NCBI RefSeq assembly: GCF_000701365.1
Contig: NZ_JNIK01000018.1
Coordinates: 62,001 to 126,000, forward strand
Origin: Blastococcus sp. URHD0036
GTDB lineage: Bacteria > Actinomycetota > Actinomycetes > Mycobacteriales > Geodermatophilaceae
DNA: 64,000 nt
Direction of reading: 5' to 3'
The number at the start of each line of letters is the position of its first letter. The stretch's first letter is position 1. The translations under genes and the position numbers were made by a program. A model generated the notes under the pieces. That model was not told where the DNA came from. It made no database searches and saw only the letters and a list, made by a program, of their open reading frames with translations. Positions 29,948 through 40,287 of this stretch are shown piece by piece.

Positions 29948-30393
29948 AGCTTCTCCCGTCTCATCACCACGGCGTCGGTGTTGCTCGGCTGGTAGTAGCC
30001 GCGCCGCCGGCCGATCTCGGTGAAACCGCGGCGCCGGTAGAGCCCCTGCGCCACCTCGTTGTCGGCCCGCACCTCGAGCAGGACGACGGGGCTGCGCCGG
30101 TCGGCCTCGGCGAGCAGGGCGTCGAGCAGCAGCGCGCCGATCCCCTCCCCCTGCCGCTTCCCGGCGACGCCGATGGTCGCCACGTGCGCCTCGTCGGCGT
30201 ACGCGATCAGCCCGGCGTAGCCGACCACCTCGTCGTCCGCCACCGCCACCAGGTAGTGCCGGGTGTCGGTGCGGGAGAGCTCGTCGCGGTACATCGACAC
30301 CGTCCACGTGTCGGGCGCGAAGAGCTCCTCCTCGAGCTGCATCACCCGGGGCAGGTCGGCCAGCCGCATCGGCCGCAGGCGGACGTCGCTCAT
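29944..30393 (-). CDS. rimI: Ribosomal-protein-alanine N-acetyltransferase RimI
   Basis: A 149-residue GNAT acetyltransferase. The acetyl-CoA loop is [13 protein letters not shown], and the C-terminal segment [25 protein letters not shown] is typical of RimI. In actinobacteria RimI is encoded between tsaB and tsaD exactly as here. It acetylates the N-terminus of ribosomal protein S18 in characterised cases. Both ends overlap neighbours by four bases. Confidence 0.93.
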   Translation of the reverse strand: MSDVRLRPMRLADLPRVMQLEEELFAPDTWTVSMYRDELSRTDTRHYLVAVADDEVVGYAGLIAYADEAHVATIGVAGKRQGEGIGALLLDALLAEADRRSPVVLLEVRADNEVAQGLYRRRGFTEIGRRRGYYQPSNTDAVVMRREKL

Positions 30394-31049
30394 GCGGTCG
30401 TCACCGGCTTGAACGACGTCGGCGGGGTGGCGTCGGGACGGCGCAGGTACAGCGGCACCAGCGGGGCGGGCGGGGTCGGGCCGTCGAACAGAGCCGGGTC
30501 GTCGAGCTGGTCCGCGGCGGCGCGGAGCAGCCCCGCCGTCGTCACCTGGGCCTCGGTCACCGTCCGGCCGAGCCGCTCGGCGGCGAAGGGCGGGTCCCCG
30601 ACGACCGGTTCGGGCAGCGTCACGTCGGCCGGCTTGTCCACCGACGGCCCGGAGATCCGGCTGCCGTCGGCGTCGTACGTCGCCCAGTAGACCTCCTTGC
30701 GGCGGGCGTCGGTGACCACCGTCCGGGCACCCGAGCCGATGGCGTCGAGGGAGCAGACACCGATCACCGGCAGCCCGCGGGCGTCGGCGATCGCGGCCGC
30801 GGTGACGATGCCGACCCGCAGTCCGGTGAACGGCCCGGGCCCCAGACCGGTCACGACCGCGCCCAGGTCGGCGAGCGCCACCCCGGCATCGGCGAGGACG
30901 TCGCGGACGGCCGGCGTCAGCAGCTCGGCGTGCCGGGTGCCCGAGGGGACGGCGCGCTCGGCGAGCACCTCGACCGCGCCGTCGGTGGAGCGGCGGGCGA
31001 CCCCGGCCAGCAGGGTCGGGGTCGCGGTGTCGAGGGCCAGGACCAGCAC
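30390..31049 (-). CDS. tsaB: tRNA threonylcarbamoyladenosine complex protein TsaB
   Basis: A 219-residue ASKHA-fold partner of TsaD. The N-terminus [15 protein letters not shown] and the segment [17 protein letters not shown] are diagnostic. It lacks catalytic metal ligands, as TsaB does. TAGGCT lies eight bases before the GTG, so transcription may also start here with a very short leader. Confidence 0.93.
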   Translation of the reverse strand: MLVLALDTATPTLLAGVARRSTDGAVEVLAERAVPSGTRHAELLTPAVRDVLADAGVALADLGAVVTGLGPGPFTGLRVGIVTAAAIADARGLPVIGVCSLDAIGSGARTVVTDARRKEVYWATYDADGSRISGPSVDKPADVTLPEPVVGDPPFAAERLGRTVTEAQVTTAGLLRAAADQLDDPALFDGPTPPAPLVPLYLRRPDATPPTSFKPVTTA

Positions 31050-31076
31050 GAGGAACCAGCCTACTGACGCGTCCCG

Positions 31077-31532
31077 TCAGGGCTGGTCGCCGAGCCGCTG
31101 CTCCCAGCCGGGGCCGTGCGGCACGAGGACGGCGGTGCGCACGTCGTCGTCCCGGCGGTCGAGACGCACCTCGAGGTGCTCGTCGGCGAGCTGCTCGACC
31201 AGCCCCTGCCCCCACTCGACGACGGTGACGGACGAGGCGACCGTGACATCCAGGTCGAGGTCGTCCACGTCGGCGACGCCGCCCAGCCGGTAGGCGTCCA
31301 CGTGCACCAGCGGGAGCCGGCCGTCCCGGTGCACGCGGGCGATGACGAACGTCGGCGAGGTGACCGGCTCCCGCACCCCCAGCCCGGCGCCGATCCCCTG
31401 CGTGAGCGCGGTCTTGCCGGCACCCAGCGGCCCGACCAGCACGACCAGGTCGCCGGGGCGGGCGAGGCCGGCCAGGGCGACGCCGAGGGCGCGGGTGTCC
31501 GCCGGCGTCGGCAGCACGTGCTCGCGCCTCAC
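31077..31532 (-). CDS. tsaE: tRNA threonylcarbamoyladenosine complex ATPase TsaE
   Basis: A 151-residue P-loop ATPase (YjeE). The Walker A is GPLGAGKT, SPTF follows (VTSPTFVIAR), and the Walker-B-like region is HVDAYRL. It drives turnover of the TsaBD complex. The GTG start is chosen for the four-base overlap with the upstream glycosylase gene. Confidence 0.94.
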   Translation of the reverse strand: MRREHVLPTPADTRALGVALAGLARPGDLVVLVGPLGAGKTALTQGIGAGLGVREPVTSPTFVIARVHRDGRLPLVHVDAYRLGGVADVDDLDLDVTVASSVTVVEWGQGLVEQLADEHLEVRLDRRDDDVRTAVLVPHGPGWEQRLGDQP

Positions 31533-32164
31533 GACGCCGCCGCCTGCGCCACGAGCCGCAGGTCGGCGGCGAGCGCGGCCCGCGGGGCACCGTTCGGGCC
31601 GAACCGGATCGCCGCCGACGGGTGGTAGGTCACGAACAGGCTCCTGCCCTCCCAGGCGACCGGTCCTCCCTCGCGCGCGCGGGCCAGCACCGTGCGGGGG
31701 CCGAGGAACCACTTCGCCGACGAGAGCCCGAGCGCGACGACCACCGGCGGGTCCAGCAGCTCGACCTGGCGGCGCAGCCACCCGCTGCAGCGGGCGACCT
31801 CGGGCGCCTTCGGGGTGCGGTTGCCCGGCGGCCGGCACTTCACGATGTTGACGACGGCGACCTCGGCGCGGTCGAGACCGGCCTCGGCCAGCAGCTGGTC
31901 GAGCAGGGCACCGCTCTTCCCGACGAACGGCCGGCCGGTCTCGTCCTCGGTCGCCCCGGGCGCCTCCCCGACGACGAGGACCCGCGGCCGGCCACCGACC
32001 GGCACGTCCCCGACGACGACGTGCTGCCGGGTGGCCGCGAGCTCGGGGCAGGCGACGCACCCGCGGGCGGACGTCGCGAGCGACTCCCAGTCGGGTGCTG
32101 CGGCGGCGGTGCGGGCCACCTCCTCGGCCGCGGCGTCGGACCGGGGCGGACGGGGGGCAGCCAC
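31529..32164 (-). CDS. Uracil-DNA glycosylase, family 4/5-like
   Basis: A 211-residue iron-sulfur uracil-DNA glycosylase. Cysteines in GCVACPELAATR and VKCRPPGNRTP, plus a further one in RCSGW, fit the [4Fe-4S] ligands. The water-activating loop is GEAPGATEDETGRPFVG and the late leucine loop is VTYHPSAAIR. It removes uracil from deaminated DNA, useful in a very GC-rich genome. The gene heads the overlapping tsaE-tsaB-rimI-tsaD chain. Confidence 0.9.
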   Translation of the reverse strand: MAAPRPPRSDAAAEEVARTAAAAPDWESLATSARGCVACPELAATRQHVVVGDVPVGGRPRVLVVGEAPGATEDETGRPFVGKSGALLDQLLAEAGLDRAEVAVVNIVKCRPPGNRTPKAPEVARCSGWLRRQVELLDPPVVVALGLSSAKWFLGPRTVLARAREGGPVAWEGRSLFVTYHPSAAIRFGPNGAPRAALAADLRLVAQAAAS

Positions 32165-32255
32165 GCGCCGACCCTACGACGGGCCTCCGGCCCTTCCCGG
32201 CCGGCCGGTCCGGTGGGACCGTGCCCCCAGCACCGCGCCACCCGGAGGAGACGCC

Positions 32256-32867
32256 GTGACCGCATCACGGGACCTGGACGTCTACGACGTCGCCTTCCTC
32301 GCCGGCGGCCCGGCCCGGGTGGTGCAGGCCGCCCTCACCACGCTGGTGACGGCCGGGCGGGTGCGGGCCAACGGAGGTCTCCTGTCGACGGTGGATCCCG
32401 TGCGGTCACACCCAGTGGAGGCGGCCGTCCTCGACGCCGTCGGCACCCGCGGCCACCGCTCGGTGGAGACCGTCGGGTGGCGGGTGCGCGACGACGACCG
32501 GCTGCTCGCGCTGGGACGCCGGCTCACCGATGCCGGTCTGCTCCCGCGCCGGCCCCTCTGGCCCCGCCGGCCGGGTGCTCCCCCGGCGCCGACGCGCGCC
32601 GGCCGCGATGTCCTGCGGCAGCTGGCCGGCGATCCCCGCCGGACGCTGCCGATGCGGGTCGCCCTGGACGGCTGGGACGACGTGCCCGACCCGGCACTCC
32701 GTCCCCTCACCGAGCGCCCGGCCGCTCCCGCCCCGACCCCCGGCCCGGACGTCGGATCGATCCGCGACCACCGGCGGGACGTCCTCTACGGCGACCCGGC
32801 GCACAACGGCGTCCAGGCCCAAGGTGCGGCGATGCTCTTCGACGGAGGTGCCGGAGGCGGCACCTGA
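32256..32867 (+). CDS. TIGR04222-like protein lacking membrane part
   Basis: A 203-residue protein. The N-terminal half (LDVYDVAFLAGGPARVVQAALTTLV) resembles the start of TIGR04222-type actinobacterial proteins, which usually continue into membrane helices. Here the rest is Arg/Pro-rich and soluble. GGAGGAGACGCC precedes the GTG. Convergent with a hydrolase gene. No function known. Confidence 0.7.
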   Translation: MTASRDLDVYDVAFLAGGPARVVQAALTTLVTAGRVRANGGLLSTVDPVRSHPVEAAVLDAVGTRGHRSVETVGWRVRDDDRLLALGRRLTDAGLLPRRPLWPRRPGAPPAPTRAGRDVLRQLAGDPRRTLPMRVALDGWDDVPDPALRPLTERPAAPAPTPGPDVGSIRDHRRDVLYGDPAHNGVQAQGAAMLFDGGAGGGT

Positions 32868-32869
32868 GC

Positions 32870-34075
32870 TCAGGCGGTGGCGGCCGTGCGCTCCGCGCCG
32901 ACCCGGCGGACGAGGGCCGACAGCGCGGCGGTGACCTCGGCGGGCTTCTCCAGCGGCACCATGTGCCCGGCACCGGGCACGACCAGGTGCTCCACCAGCT
33001 CGGCGTCCGGCCCGCCGAGCAGCTCGACGAGCTTGGCGCTGTGCTCCGGCGGGATCAGGGTGTCGCTGTCGCCGGTCAGCACCAGCGTCGGGACGGCGCG
33101 CAGTGGCTCCAGCGCCCCGGTCTCGTCCAGGCCGGCCAGTGCCGGGTAGAACTCCGCGATCACGTCGACCGGGGTGCCGGCGATCATCGAGTCGACGTAG
33201 CGGCCGAGCGCCGGGTCGACGTCGCGCGAGGCGAACGACAGCGACCAGGTGGCGGCGGAGATGACCGACGCGGCGATCTTCCGGGTCCGCTCGGCGACGC
33301 CCGGACGGCGGCGCATCGTCCACGCCGCGACCGGGATGACGGCGGCCCGGATCCGCGTCAGGAACTCGGGCAGGCCGAAGGAGAGCTCGGCGAGGTTCCC
33401 GCTGGAGGTCGACAGCAGCGCGGCGCCGACGACGCGGGTGCCGAACAGCTCGGGGTGCTGCTCGGCCAGCGCCATCACGGTCATGCCGCCCATCGAGTGC
33501 CCGGCCAGGACCACCGGCCCGCGCGGCGCCCGGGCCTCGATCACCGCGGCGAGGTCGTGGCCCAGCTGCTCCATCGTGGAGTGCTCTGCCGGGCCGCGGC
33601 CCGAGCCGCCGTGGCCGCGCTGGTCGTAGAACACCAGCCGGGCCCGGGGGCGGGAGCCGTTGGCGGTGGCCAGCTCGGCCCCCAGCGAGCGGCGCTGGTA
33701 GGTCCAGGAGTTCATCGACAGCGTGTAGCCGTGCACGAAGACGACGGTCAGCGGCGCGTCGAGCGGGCCGACCTCCTCGACGGCCAGCAGCACGCCGTCG
33801 TCGGCCTGCACGAGGGCGGTGCGGTCGGCGCGGCGGGACGACGGCCCGAGCGGGTCCTCCTCGCGCAGCTCGGCGTCGGAGGCCTCCGCGGGCAGGCCGG
33901 CCGCGGAGCCGACGCGCTCGGCGTCGACCCGGCGGGCGGCGTGCCGGTGGACCGCGACCCCGACCGCGGTGCCGGCCGCGGCCAGGCCGGCGACCGCGCC
34001 GACGACCCCGACGGTGGAGTGCGGACCGTGAGCGGTCTTCGCGGCGGGCTTCGCCGTCGTCTTCCGTGCCGCCAT
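32870..34075 (-). CDS. Alpha/beta-hydrolase with N-terminal membrane segment
   Basis: A 401-residue hydrolase. A basic Lys/Ala-rich N-terminus is followed by one hydrophobic segment (about 22-45), then the hydrolase fold with FVHGYTLSM, YDQRGHGGSG, the nucleophile elbow AGHSMGG, and a late Asp (GDSDTLIP) and His (GAGHMVPLE). It is probably membrane-anchored. The start overlaps the alr stop by one base, so it is cotranscribed with alanine racemase. Substrate unknown. Confidence 0.87.
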   Translation of the reverse strand: MAARKTTAKPAAKTAHGPHSTVGVVGAVAGLAAAGTAVGVAVHRHAARRVDAERVGSAAGLPAEASDAELREEDPLGPSSRRADRTALVQADDGVLLAVEEVGPLDAPLTVVFVHGYTLSMNSWTYQRRSLGAELATANGSRPRARLVFYDQRGHGGSGRGPAEHSTMEQLGHDLAAVIEARAPRGPVVLAGHSMGGMTVMALAEQHPELFGTRVVGAALLSTSSGNLAELSFGLPEFLTRIRAAVIPVAAWTMRRRPGVAERTRKIAASVISAATWSLSFASRDVDPALGRYVDSMIAGTPVDVIAEFYPALAGLDETGALEPLRAVPTLVLTGDSDTLIPPEHSAKLVELLGGPDAELVEHLVVPGAGHMVPLEKPAEVTAALSALVRRVGAERTAATA

Positions 34076-35214
34076 CAGACCGTCCCCGCCGTCCCGGTGT
34101 AGCGGCGGGCGAAGCGGCCGCCGATGCGGGCGACCAGCTCGTAGTGGATGGTGTCGGCGGCGTCGGCCCACTGCTGGGCGGTGGGCTCGCCGTCGGTCCC
34201 CGGGCCCCACAGCACGACGCGGTCACCGGCGTGGACGTCCGCGTCGCCGACGTCGAGCACGAACTGGTCCATGCACACGCGTCCGGCGATCGGCCGCTGC
34301 GCGCCGCCGGCCAGCACCGGCGCGCGGTTGCTCGCCGCACGCGGGATGCCGTCGGCGTAGCCGACCGGCACGATCGCCAGCGTCGTCTCCGTGGACGGCG
34401 AGTAGGTGTGGCCGTAGGAGACGCCGACACCGGCGGGCACCCGCTTGGTCAGCATCACGCGGGCCTCGGCGGTCATGGCCGGACGCAGCCCGTACGCGGC
34501 CGGGTCCCCGCCGAGCGGGTCCAGGCCGTAGATCGCGATGCCGGGGCGGACCAGGTCGTACCAGGTCTCGGGGAGGGCGACGGTGGCCGCGGAGTTGGCC
34601 AGGTGCCGGCGGGCGTCGCGCAGTCCGGCGTCCCGGGCGACGGTGACGGCCTCCTCGAACACCGCCTTCTGCCGGCCGATCGTGGGGTGGGTCGGCGCGT
34701 CGGCGTAGGCCAGGTGGCTCCACAGCCCGACCACCTCGACGTCGCCGTCGGCCGCGGCCTTCGCAGCCGCGGCGACGACCGCGGGCCACTCGTCGGGGGT
34801 CGCCCCACCGCGGGAGAGCCCGGTGTCGACCTTGAGGTGCAGCCGCGCCGTGCGGCCGGTGGCACGGGCGGCGGCGACGACCTCCTCGACCCCCCAGGTG
34901 GCGTTGACCGACACCTCGACGTCGGCGGTCAGCGCGGCCGCGAAGTCCTCGCCGGGGGCGTTGAGCCAGGCCAGCAGCGGTGCGGTCACCCCGGCGGCGC
35001 GCAGGGCGAGCGCCTCCTCGACCACCGCGACGCCGAGCGCGTCCGCGCCGCCGGCCAGCGCCGCGCGCGCGGAGGGGACCAGCCCGTGGCCGTAGCCGTC
35101 GGCCTTGACGACCGCCATCAGCGGCCGGCCCACGCGCTCGCGGAGGGCCGCGGTGTTGGCGGCGATGGCGTCGAGGTCGACGACCAGTTCAGCCCGGGCC
35201 GGTGCACTGCTCAT
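34075..35214 (-). CDS. alr: Alanine racemase
   Basis: A 379-residue PLP enzyme that makes D-alanine for peptidoglycan. The PLP lysine is Lys37 in VVKADGYGHG; the catalytic tyrosine region is VGVSYGHTY and the phosphate-binding part GRVCMDQ. The ATG is chosen over upstream in-frame starts because it gives the normal family N-terminus (ELVVDLDAIAANTAAL). It is in an operon with nnr and acpS upstream and a hydrolase downstream. Confidence 0.95.
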   Translation of the reverse strand: MSSAPARAELVVDLDAIAANTAALRERVGRPLMAVVKADGYGHGLVPSARAALAGGADALGVAVVEEALALRAAGVTAPLLAWLNAPGEDFAAALTADVEVSVNATWGVEEVVAAARATGRTARLHLKVDTGLSRGGATPDEWPAVVAAAAKAAADGDVEVVGLWSHLAYADAPTHPTIGRQKAVFEEAVTVARDAGLRDARRHLANSAATVALPETWYDLVRPGIAIYGLDPLGGDPAAYGLRPAMTAEARVMLTKRVPAGVGVSYGHTYSPSTETTLAIVPVGYADGIPRAASNRAPVLAGGAQRPIAGRVCMDQFVLDVGDADVHAGDRVVLWGPGTDGEPTAQQWADAADTIHYELVARIGGRFARRYTGTAGTV

Positions 35215-35218
35215 CCGC

Positions 35219-36667
35219 TCAGTCTCCCAGGCCGGCGCCTCCGCCCCGTCGCAGGCGGGCCAGAGTCGCGGGGAGTCGCCGCACCAGGTCACCGGCGATC
35301 AGGGGCCCCGCCTCGGCGGCCAGCTGCCCGGCGCGGCCGTGCACGTGGGCGGCGACCGCGGCCGCCTCGGCCGGCGGCAGGCCGGTGGCCAGCAGCGCGC
35401 CGGCGATCCCGGAGAGGACGTCGCCGGTGCCGGCGGTGGCCAGCCACGGGGTGCCGGTGCCGTTGACGAAGGCCCGCCCGTCCGCGCCGGCGACGACGGT
35501 GGCGGCCCCCTTCAGCAGGACGACCGCGCCCAGGTCGGCAGCGAGCCGGCGGGCCGCGCCGATCCGGTCGGACCCCACCTCACCTCCGAAGCGCGCGTAC
35601 TCGCGGTCGTGCGGGGTCAGCACCGTGGGTGCCGGCCGGTCGCGGACCAGCTCGGGACGACGGGCGACGACGGTCAGCGCGTCGGCGTCGACGAGCACCG
35701 GGAGGTCGGTGGCGAGCACCTCCGCGACGACGTCGGCCGCGGCGTCGTCGGTGCCCAGGCCCGGGCCCACGACCCAGGCCTGCACCCGGCCGGCGTCGGA
35801 CGGGCGGCCCGCCGTGACGATCGCCTCAGGCCACGCGGCCCGCACCCCCTCGGCCGCCGTCCCGGCGTAGCGGACGAGCCCCGGTCGGGTGCGCAGCGCG
35901 GCGCCGGTGCAGAGGACGGCGGCGCCGGGGTAGGTGGCGGAGCCGGCCACGATCCCGACCACGCCGCGGGTGTACTTGTCGTCGTCGTCGGTCGGCGGGT
36001 CGAGCCGGGCGGCCACGTCGTCGTCGGTCAGCCGGACGGTTCGGGGCGCCGGTAGCGGCAGCCCGATCTCGACGAGGTGGACCTCCCCGGCGTACCCGCG
36101 CCCCTCCCCCACGACCAGGCCGGGCTTCCCCGCACCGAAGGTCACGGTGTGCTGGGCGGGGAAGGCCACCCCCTCGACCGCTCCGGTGTCGGGGTCCACG
36201 CCGCTGGGCAGGTCGACGGCGACCATCAGCCCCGGCCCGGCGGCCGCCTGCCCGACGAGCGCGGCCGCCGCGGGCCGGAGTCCGCCCCGGGCGCCGAGGC
36301 CGACGATGCCGTCGAGCACCAGGTCGGCGCGGTCCAGGCCGGTGGCACCGTCCGGCCCGACCACCCGGCCCCCTGCCCGCCGCAGCGCCGCGAGCCCGGC
36401 CCGGTGCGCCCGGTCGGGGTCGAGCAGCACGGCGGTCACCCGCACCCCGCGGCCGGCCAGGGAGGCACCGGCGAACAGCGCGTCCCCGCCGTTGTTGCCG
36501 GCGCCGACGAGCGCGGTGACCCGGGCCCCGTGCGCCCGGCCCAGCAGCCGCAGGCAGACGGTGGCCAGCCCGGTCGCGGCGCGCTGCATGAGAGCGCCCT
36601 CCGGGCCGGCGGCCAGGAGCGGCGCCTCCGCGGCCCGGATCTCCTCGGCCGTGTACAGCCCGATCAC
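35219..36667 (-). CDS. nnr: Bifunctional NAD(P)H-hydrate repair enzyme
   Basis: A 482-residue fusion: an N-terminal YjeF epimerase (about 1-205, with [14 protein letters not shown]) and a C-terminal ADP-dependent NAD(P)HX dehydratase (about 215-475, with [19 protein letters not shown] and [11 protein letters not shown]). It repairs damaged NAD(P)H. The GTG start overlaps the acpS stop by four bases. The acpS-nnr-alr order is common in actinobacteria. Confidence 0.94.
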   Translation of the reverse strand: MIGLYTAEEIRAAEAPLLAAGPEGALMQRAATGLATVCLRLLGRAHGARVTALVGAGNNGGDALFAGASLAGRGVRVTAVLLDPDRAHRAGLAALRRAGGRVVGPDGATGLDRADLVLDGIVGLGARGGLRPAAAALVGQAAAGPGLMVAVDLPSGVDPDTGAVEGVAFPAQHTVTFGAGKPGLVVGEGRGYAGEVHLVEIGLPLPAPRTVRLTDDDVAARLDPPTDDDDKYTRGVVGIVAGSATYPGAAVLCTGAALRTRPGLVRYAGTAAEGVRAAWPEAIVTAGRPSDAGRVQAWVVGPGLGTDDAAADVVAEVLATDLPVLVDADALTVVARRPELVRDRPAPTVLTPHDREYARFGGEVGSDRIGAARRLAADLGAVVLLKGAATVVAGADGRAFVNGTGTPWLATAGTGDVLSGIAGALLATGLPPAEAAAVAAHVHGRAGQLAAEAGPLIAGDLVRRLPATLARLRRGGGAGLGD

Positions 36668-37056
36668 GGGGTGTCCTCGGTGCGCGGGATGCCCTCGGCC
36701 AGCACGAACGCCGAGGCGATCCCCCCGTCGTGGCTCAGCGACAGGTGCCACGACGTGATGCCGAGCTGGTGGGCCCGCCGGGCCACCGAGCCCCGGACGC
36801 TCAGCTGGGGCCGCCCGTGTTCGCCGACGGTCACCTCGGCGTCGTGCCAGTGCAGGTCCCCGGGGGCGCCGAGCGCCTTCGCCAGCGCCTCCTTGGCCGC
36901 GAACCGCGCCGCCAGTGACTCACCGGTGCGTGGAGCGCCCGACGGGGTGCGCTGCTCCGCGGCGGTGAACAGCCGATCGCGCAGTCCGGAGGTGCGCGCG
37001 AGCGAGGCGGCGAAGCGGTCGACGGGGACGACGTCGATGCCGATCCCGATGATCAC
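36664..37056 (-). CDS. acpS: Holo-[acyl-carrier-protein] synthase
   Basis: A 130-residue 4'-phosphopantetheinyl transferase that activates acyl carrier protein. The Mg-binding motifs are [12 protein letters not shown] at the N-terminus and [12 protein letters not shown] in the middle, with [14 protein letters not shown] at the end. The GTG start gives the canonical N-terminus. First gene of the acpS-nnr-alr group, 37 bases after an alpha/beta-hydrolase gene. Confidence 0.93.
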   Translation of the reverse strand: MIIGIGIDVVPVDRFAASLARTSGLRDRLFTAAEQRTPSGAPRTGESLAARFAAKEALAKALGAPGDLHWHDAEVTVGEHGRPQLSVRGSVARRAHQLGITSWHLSLSHDGGIASAFVLAEGIPRTEDTP

Positions 37057-37093
37057 GTCGCCCAGTCTGCCGTGAGCGGGCCGGCGGCGCGGC

Positions 37094-37957
37094 TCAGGCG
37101 GGGTCGCCCAGCTCCTCGAGGAAGGCGTCGACAGCGCTGGTGAAGTCGTCGTTGTCGTCGCCGGCCACCATGTGCCCGGCCTCGGCGACGTCGACCACGC
37201 GGGCGGTGGGGACGGCGGCCAGGAACTCCTCGATGCCCTGGTCGTCGACGACGTCGGAGCGGCCACCGCGGACGACGAGGACCGGCAGGGTCACCGTGCG
37301 CGCGAGGTCCATCAGCGGCTCGGGCTGCACGCCGGGGCGCGGCTCGTCGTCGGGGACGATCGACATCATCGCGGGGTCCCAGTGCCAGTACCAGCGGCCG
37401 TCCTCGCGCAGGCGGACGTTCTTCTTCAGCCCCTCGGGGTTCTTCCGCCGCGGCCGCTTCGTGTAGGCCGCGACCGCGTCGGCGACCTGGTCCAGGTCGT
37501 CGAAGCCGTCGAGGTGGGCCCGCATGAACTCCCCGATCCGCTTCACGCCCCCGGGCGCGGTGCGCGGCACGATGTCGACCAGCACCAGGGCCCGGGCGGC
37601 GCGCGGGTCCCGGCCGACGACGGTCAGCGAGGTGAGACCGCCCAGCGAGGCGCCCACCAGGACCACGTCCCGGCCGAGCTGCTGGACCACCTGGGCGATG
37701 TCGCCGGCGTAGCGCTCCATCCCGTAGGTGCCGTCGGGTGACCAGTCGCTGTCCCCGTGGCCGCGCAGGTCCAGCGTCGTGGTGCTCCAGCCGCGGGCGG
37801 CGAGCGCGCGGGCGGCGCCACCCCAGGAGTGCCGGGTCTGCCCACCGCCGTGCAGGAACAGCACCTCGCCGCGGCCCCCACCGGACCAGCGGTCCCCGCG
37901 CAGGACGACGTCCCCGCAGTCGTAGGAGACCGCTTCCGGCGCCTCGATCGTCGTCAC
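37094..37957 (-). CDS. Alpha/beta-hydrolase
   Basis: A 287-residue soluble hydrolase with [23 protein letters not shown], the nucleophile elbow GASLGGL (Ser in G-A-S-L-G) and a late His in [14 protein letters not shown]. The lid region is charged ([20 protein letters not shown]). GTG start with GAGGGGT ahead. It probably belongs to the epoxide-hydrolase/peroxidase-like group; substrate unknown. Confidence 0.85.
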   Translation of the reverse strand: MTTIEAPEAVSYDCGDVVLRGDRWSGGGRGEVLFLHGGGQTRHSWGGAARALAARGWSTTTLDLRGHGDSDWSPDGTYGMERYAGDIAQVVQQLGRDVVLVGASLGGLTSLTVVGRDPRAARALVLVDIVPRTAPGGVKRIGEFMRAHLDGFDDLDQVADAVAAYTKRPRRKNPEGLKKNVRLREDGRWYWHWDPAMMSIVPDDEPRPGVQPEPLMDLARTVTLPVLVVRGGRSDVVDDQGIEEFLAAVPTARVVDVAEAGHMVAGDDNDDFTSAVDAFLEELGDPA

Positions 37958-38005
37958 CCCTCGGAGGTTGCCACGCGCAACCGACCCGCCGGAACCCGGG
38001 GGTCG

Positions 38006-38056
38006 GCCTCGCTGCAGGGGCCCACGCCGAGCGTGCGAGGCGTGGGGGGCAGCGAG
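38006..38056 (-). terminator. Terminator after ABC permease operon
   Basis: CCTCGCTGC/GCAGCGAGG outer stem and CCACGCC/GGCGTGG inner stem, ending six bases from the permease stop. Confidence 0.7.
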
Positions 38057-38061
38057 GTCCT

Positions 38062-40287
38062 TCATTCGAACCGGGCCGCCTCCGGAGCGGTGATCCGGCG
38101 CAGGACCGGGAGCGTCGAGGCCAGCACGGCCAGCGCGGCGGCCAGTCCCACCGCGACCACGCCGTAGAAGGCACCACCCGGCGGGGACAGGTCGTAGCCC
38201 AGCTGGGAGTGCAGGAACAGCGCGGAGACGAGGAAGCCGATCCCGATGGCGACCGCGGCACCCAGGAGCAGCGGGACCGCGCTCTCCAGCACCACGACCC
38301 GGCGGAGGGTCGCCAGGCGGGCGCCGGTCAGGCGGAGCAGGGCGAAGGGCCGCCGGCGGTCGTTGAGCCCGGCGAGGACGCTGACCGCGAGGGTGCAGCC
38401 GGCGATCGGCAGGCTGGTCAGGACCACGACGTCGGCCAGCTGCCGGTACTGGTCGTTCAGCCGGCCGCGCTCGGCGTTCGCCTCGGCGATCGTCTGCGGC
38501 GCGAAGGCGGAGACCCCGGCCGGCAGGCCGGTCTCGAGCACGGTGCGGGCGCGCTCGATCGCCGTCGCCGTCCCGTCGGTGACGACGGCGACCGTGTGCA
38601 CCGGCAGGGCGTCGATCCGGGCGGTGGTCAGGTCGGTCGCCGGCCACGCGTCGGGCACGAAGTGCGATCCCGCCAGTCCCGGCTCGATCCGCGCGGCGGC
38701 GGACCCGGCCGGACACCGGCCGAGGACGGGCACGGCGGCGAGCTCGGCGCACGCCAGCACACCGGTGGGCAGCCCGTCGTCGGCCGGGGCGAGGTGCACC
38801 GGCACCACGGCGCGCACCCCGGGGATCGCCTGCAGGTCCGCGGCGAGCGAGGCCGGCAGGGCGTCGACCGGGCTCGACGGCGGGATCGTCGTCCAGTCCG
38901 AGACGTCGGCGAGCAGCGTCTGCCGACCGGCGGGGGTGTCGCTCGGAGCGGCCTCGTAGGCGTCGATCGAGGTGATGAGACCGACGGAGACGCTGCCCAC
39001 GAACAGCGCGAGGACCAGGCCGCTGATCGCCCGGAACCCCGCCCGCGGGTCGTCGGCGAGCCGTCGTCCCGCGAGGAGCGTGGCGGGCCGGCGGGCCCAC
39101 CGGGTCATCGACCGGGAGCCGAGATGGGTGAGCCACGGGCCGGCCGCGACCAGGCCGGCCATGGTGACCAGGATGCCGGCGGTGTACGCGTAGATCTGCC
39201 CCGTCGTGGTCGCCGGCCGGCCGGCGACCACGAACCAGGTCAGCTCGGCGAGCGCGGCCAGCAGCGGCAGCAGCCGCCAGGCGCTGGGCGGCCTCGGCGC
39301 CGTCCGCCGGGTGACCCCCAGCGGCGAGACGACGACCCGGCGCAGCGCGAGGCGGGCCACCACGGCGCCGGCCACCGGGACGCCGAGCGCGACCAGCAGC
39401 ACGTCGGCCGCGGTCAGCGAGAGGTCGTCGACGAAGAAGGGGGTGCCGGTGAACGGGATGGGGGCGAGCACCGGGCGCAGCACCGCGAAGAGCGCGAAGC
39501 CGGCGACGACGCCGATCACCGCGGCGACGGTCGACTCCACCGTCGCGACCACGGCCACCTGCCGCGGCGTCGCCCCCACGAGCCGGAGGGCGGCGAAGCG
39601 TTGCTCGCGCCGCGCCGCCGACAGCCGCGTCGCCGTCCCGATGAAGATCAGCACGGGGAACAGCAGGGCCGCCGTGACCACCGACAGCACCAGCGCGATG
39701 CCGTTGGCGTCGATGCCGATGGCGAAGCACGGGCCGTTGCAGGCGGCCGGCGTCGTGGTGCTGATCCCGGGCACCTCCTCGGCGCCCGGCTGACCGGACA
39801 GCTCGGCGGCCGAGTGGCCGACGACGACGACCAGCGTGTCCGGGGAGGGCAGCCCGGCCGGGGCGATGGTGCCGGCCAGCCGGCCCGGGTAGCGGTCGGC
39901 CAGCTGGTCGGCGGGCTCCTCGGCCAGCAGCCGCGCGAGTGCCGGGGAGGCGTAGTACTCACCGGGCCCCGGGAGCCGCGGCAGGCCGGGTGGGACGTCG
40001 GAGGCCGGCCCGGTGGCCGCGAGGTCGACCCGGCCGATCTGCTCGCCGCCGGACGTGTCGGCCGTGAGCCGCCACCACAGCGGGTCGCCGCCGGAGGTGT
40101 GCTGCACCCCCTCGGCGCCGGTCTCGAGCCAGGCATAGCGGTCGTTCTGGGCGTGGACGGCGTTGATGCCGGCGAGCGTGGTCAGCAGCAGGGCGACCCC
40201 CAGGGTCACGGCCACGGCGACGAGCGCCAGCCGGGTGACGGCTTCGCGGCCCCCGGCCAGGGTGAGCCGGAGCCCGAACCGGATCAC
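38062..40287 (-). CDS. FtsX-like ABC transporter permease
   Basis: A 741-residue permease of the MacB/FtsX class: an N-terminal helix, an external domain of about 180 residues, a group of helices in the middle with an FtsX core, a second external stretch, and C-terminal helices ending APEAARFE. Such permeases move drugs, lipids or peptides outward, or act as mechanotransmitters. The GTG start overlaps the ATPase stop by four bases, so permease and ATPase form one unit under PadR control. Confidence 0.9.
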   Translation of the reverse strand: MIRFGLRLTLAGGREAVTRLALVAVAVTLGVALLLTTLAGINAVHAQNDRYAWLETGAEGVQHTSGGDPLWWRLTADTSGGEQIGRVDLAATGPASDVPPGLPRLPGPGEYYASPALARLLAEEPADQLADRYPGRLAGTIAPAGLPSPDTLVVVVGHSAAELSGQPGAEEVPGISTTTPAACNGPCFAIGIDANGIALVLSVVTAALLFPVLIFIGTATRLSAARREQRFAALRLVGATPRQVAVVATVESTVAAVIGVVAGFALFAVLRPVLAPIPFTGTPFFVDDLSLTAADVLLVALGVPVAGAVVARLALRRVVVSPLGVTRRTAPRPPSAWRLLPLLAALAELTWFVVAGRPATTTGQIYAYTAGILVTMAGLVAAGPWLTHLGSRSMTRWARRPATLLAGRRLADDPRAGFRAISGLVLALFVGSVSVGLITSIDAYEAAPSDTPAGRQTLLADVSDWTTIPPSSPVDALPASLAADLQAIPGVRAVVPVHLAPADDGLPTGVLACAELAAVPVLGRCPAGSAAARIEPGLAGSHFVPDAWPATDLTTARIDALPVHTVAVVTDGTATAIERARTVLETGLPAGVSAFAPQTIAEANAERGRLNDQYRQLADVVVLTSLPIAGCTLAVSVLAGLNDRRRPFALLRLTGARLATLRRVVVLESAVPLLLGAAVAIGIGFLVSALFLHSQLGYDLSPPGGAFYGVVAVGLAAALAVLASTLPVLRRITAPEAARFE

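Noticed and set aside
32256..32867. The TIGR04222-like gene as a broken membrane protein
   Set aside because: The frame ends cleanly with a normal stop and good codon use; no remnant helices follow, so it is treated as an intact soluble variant.
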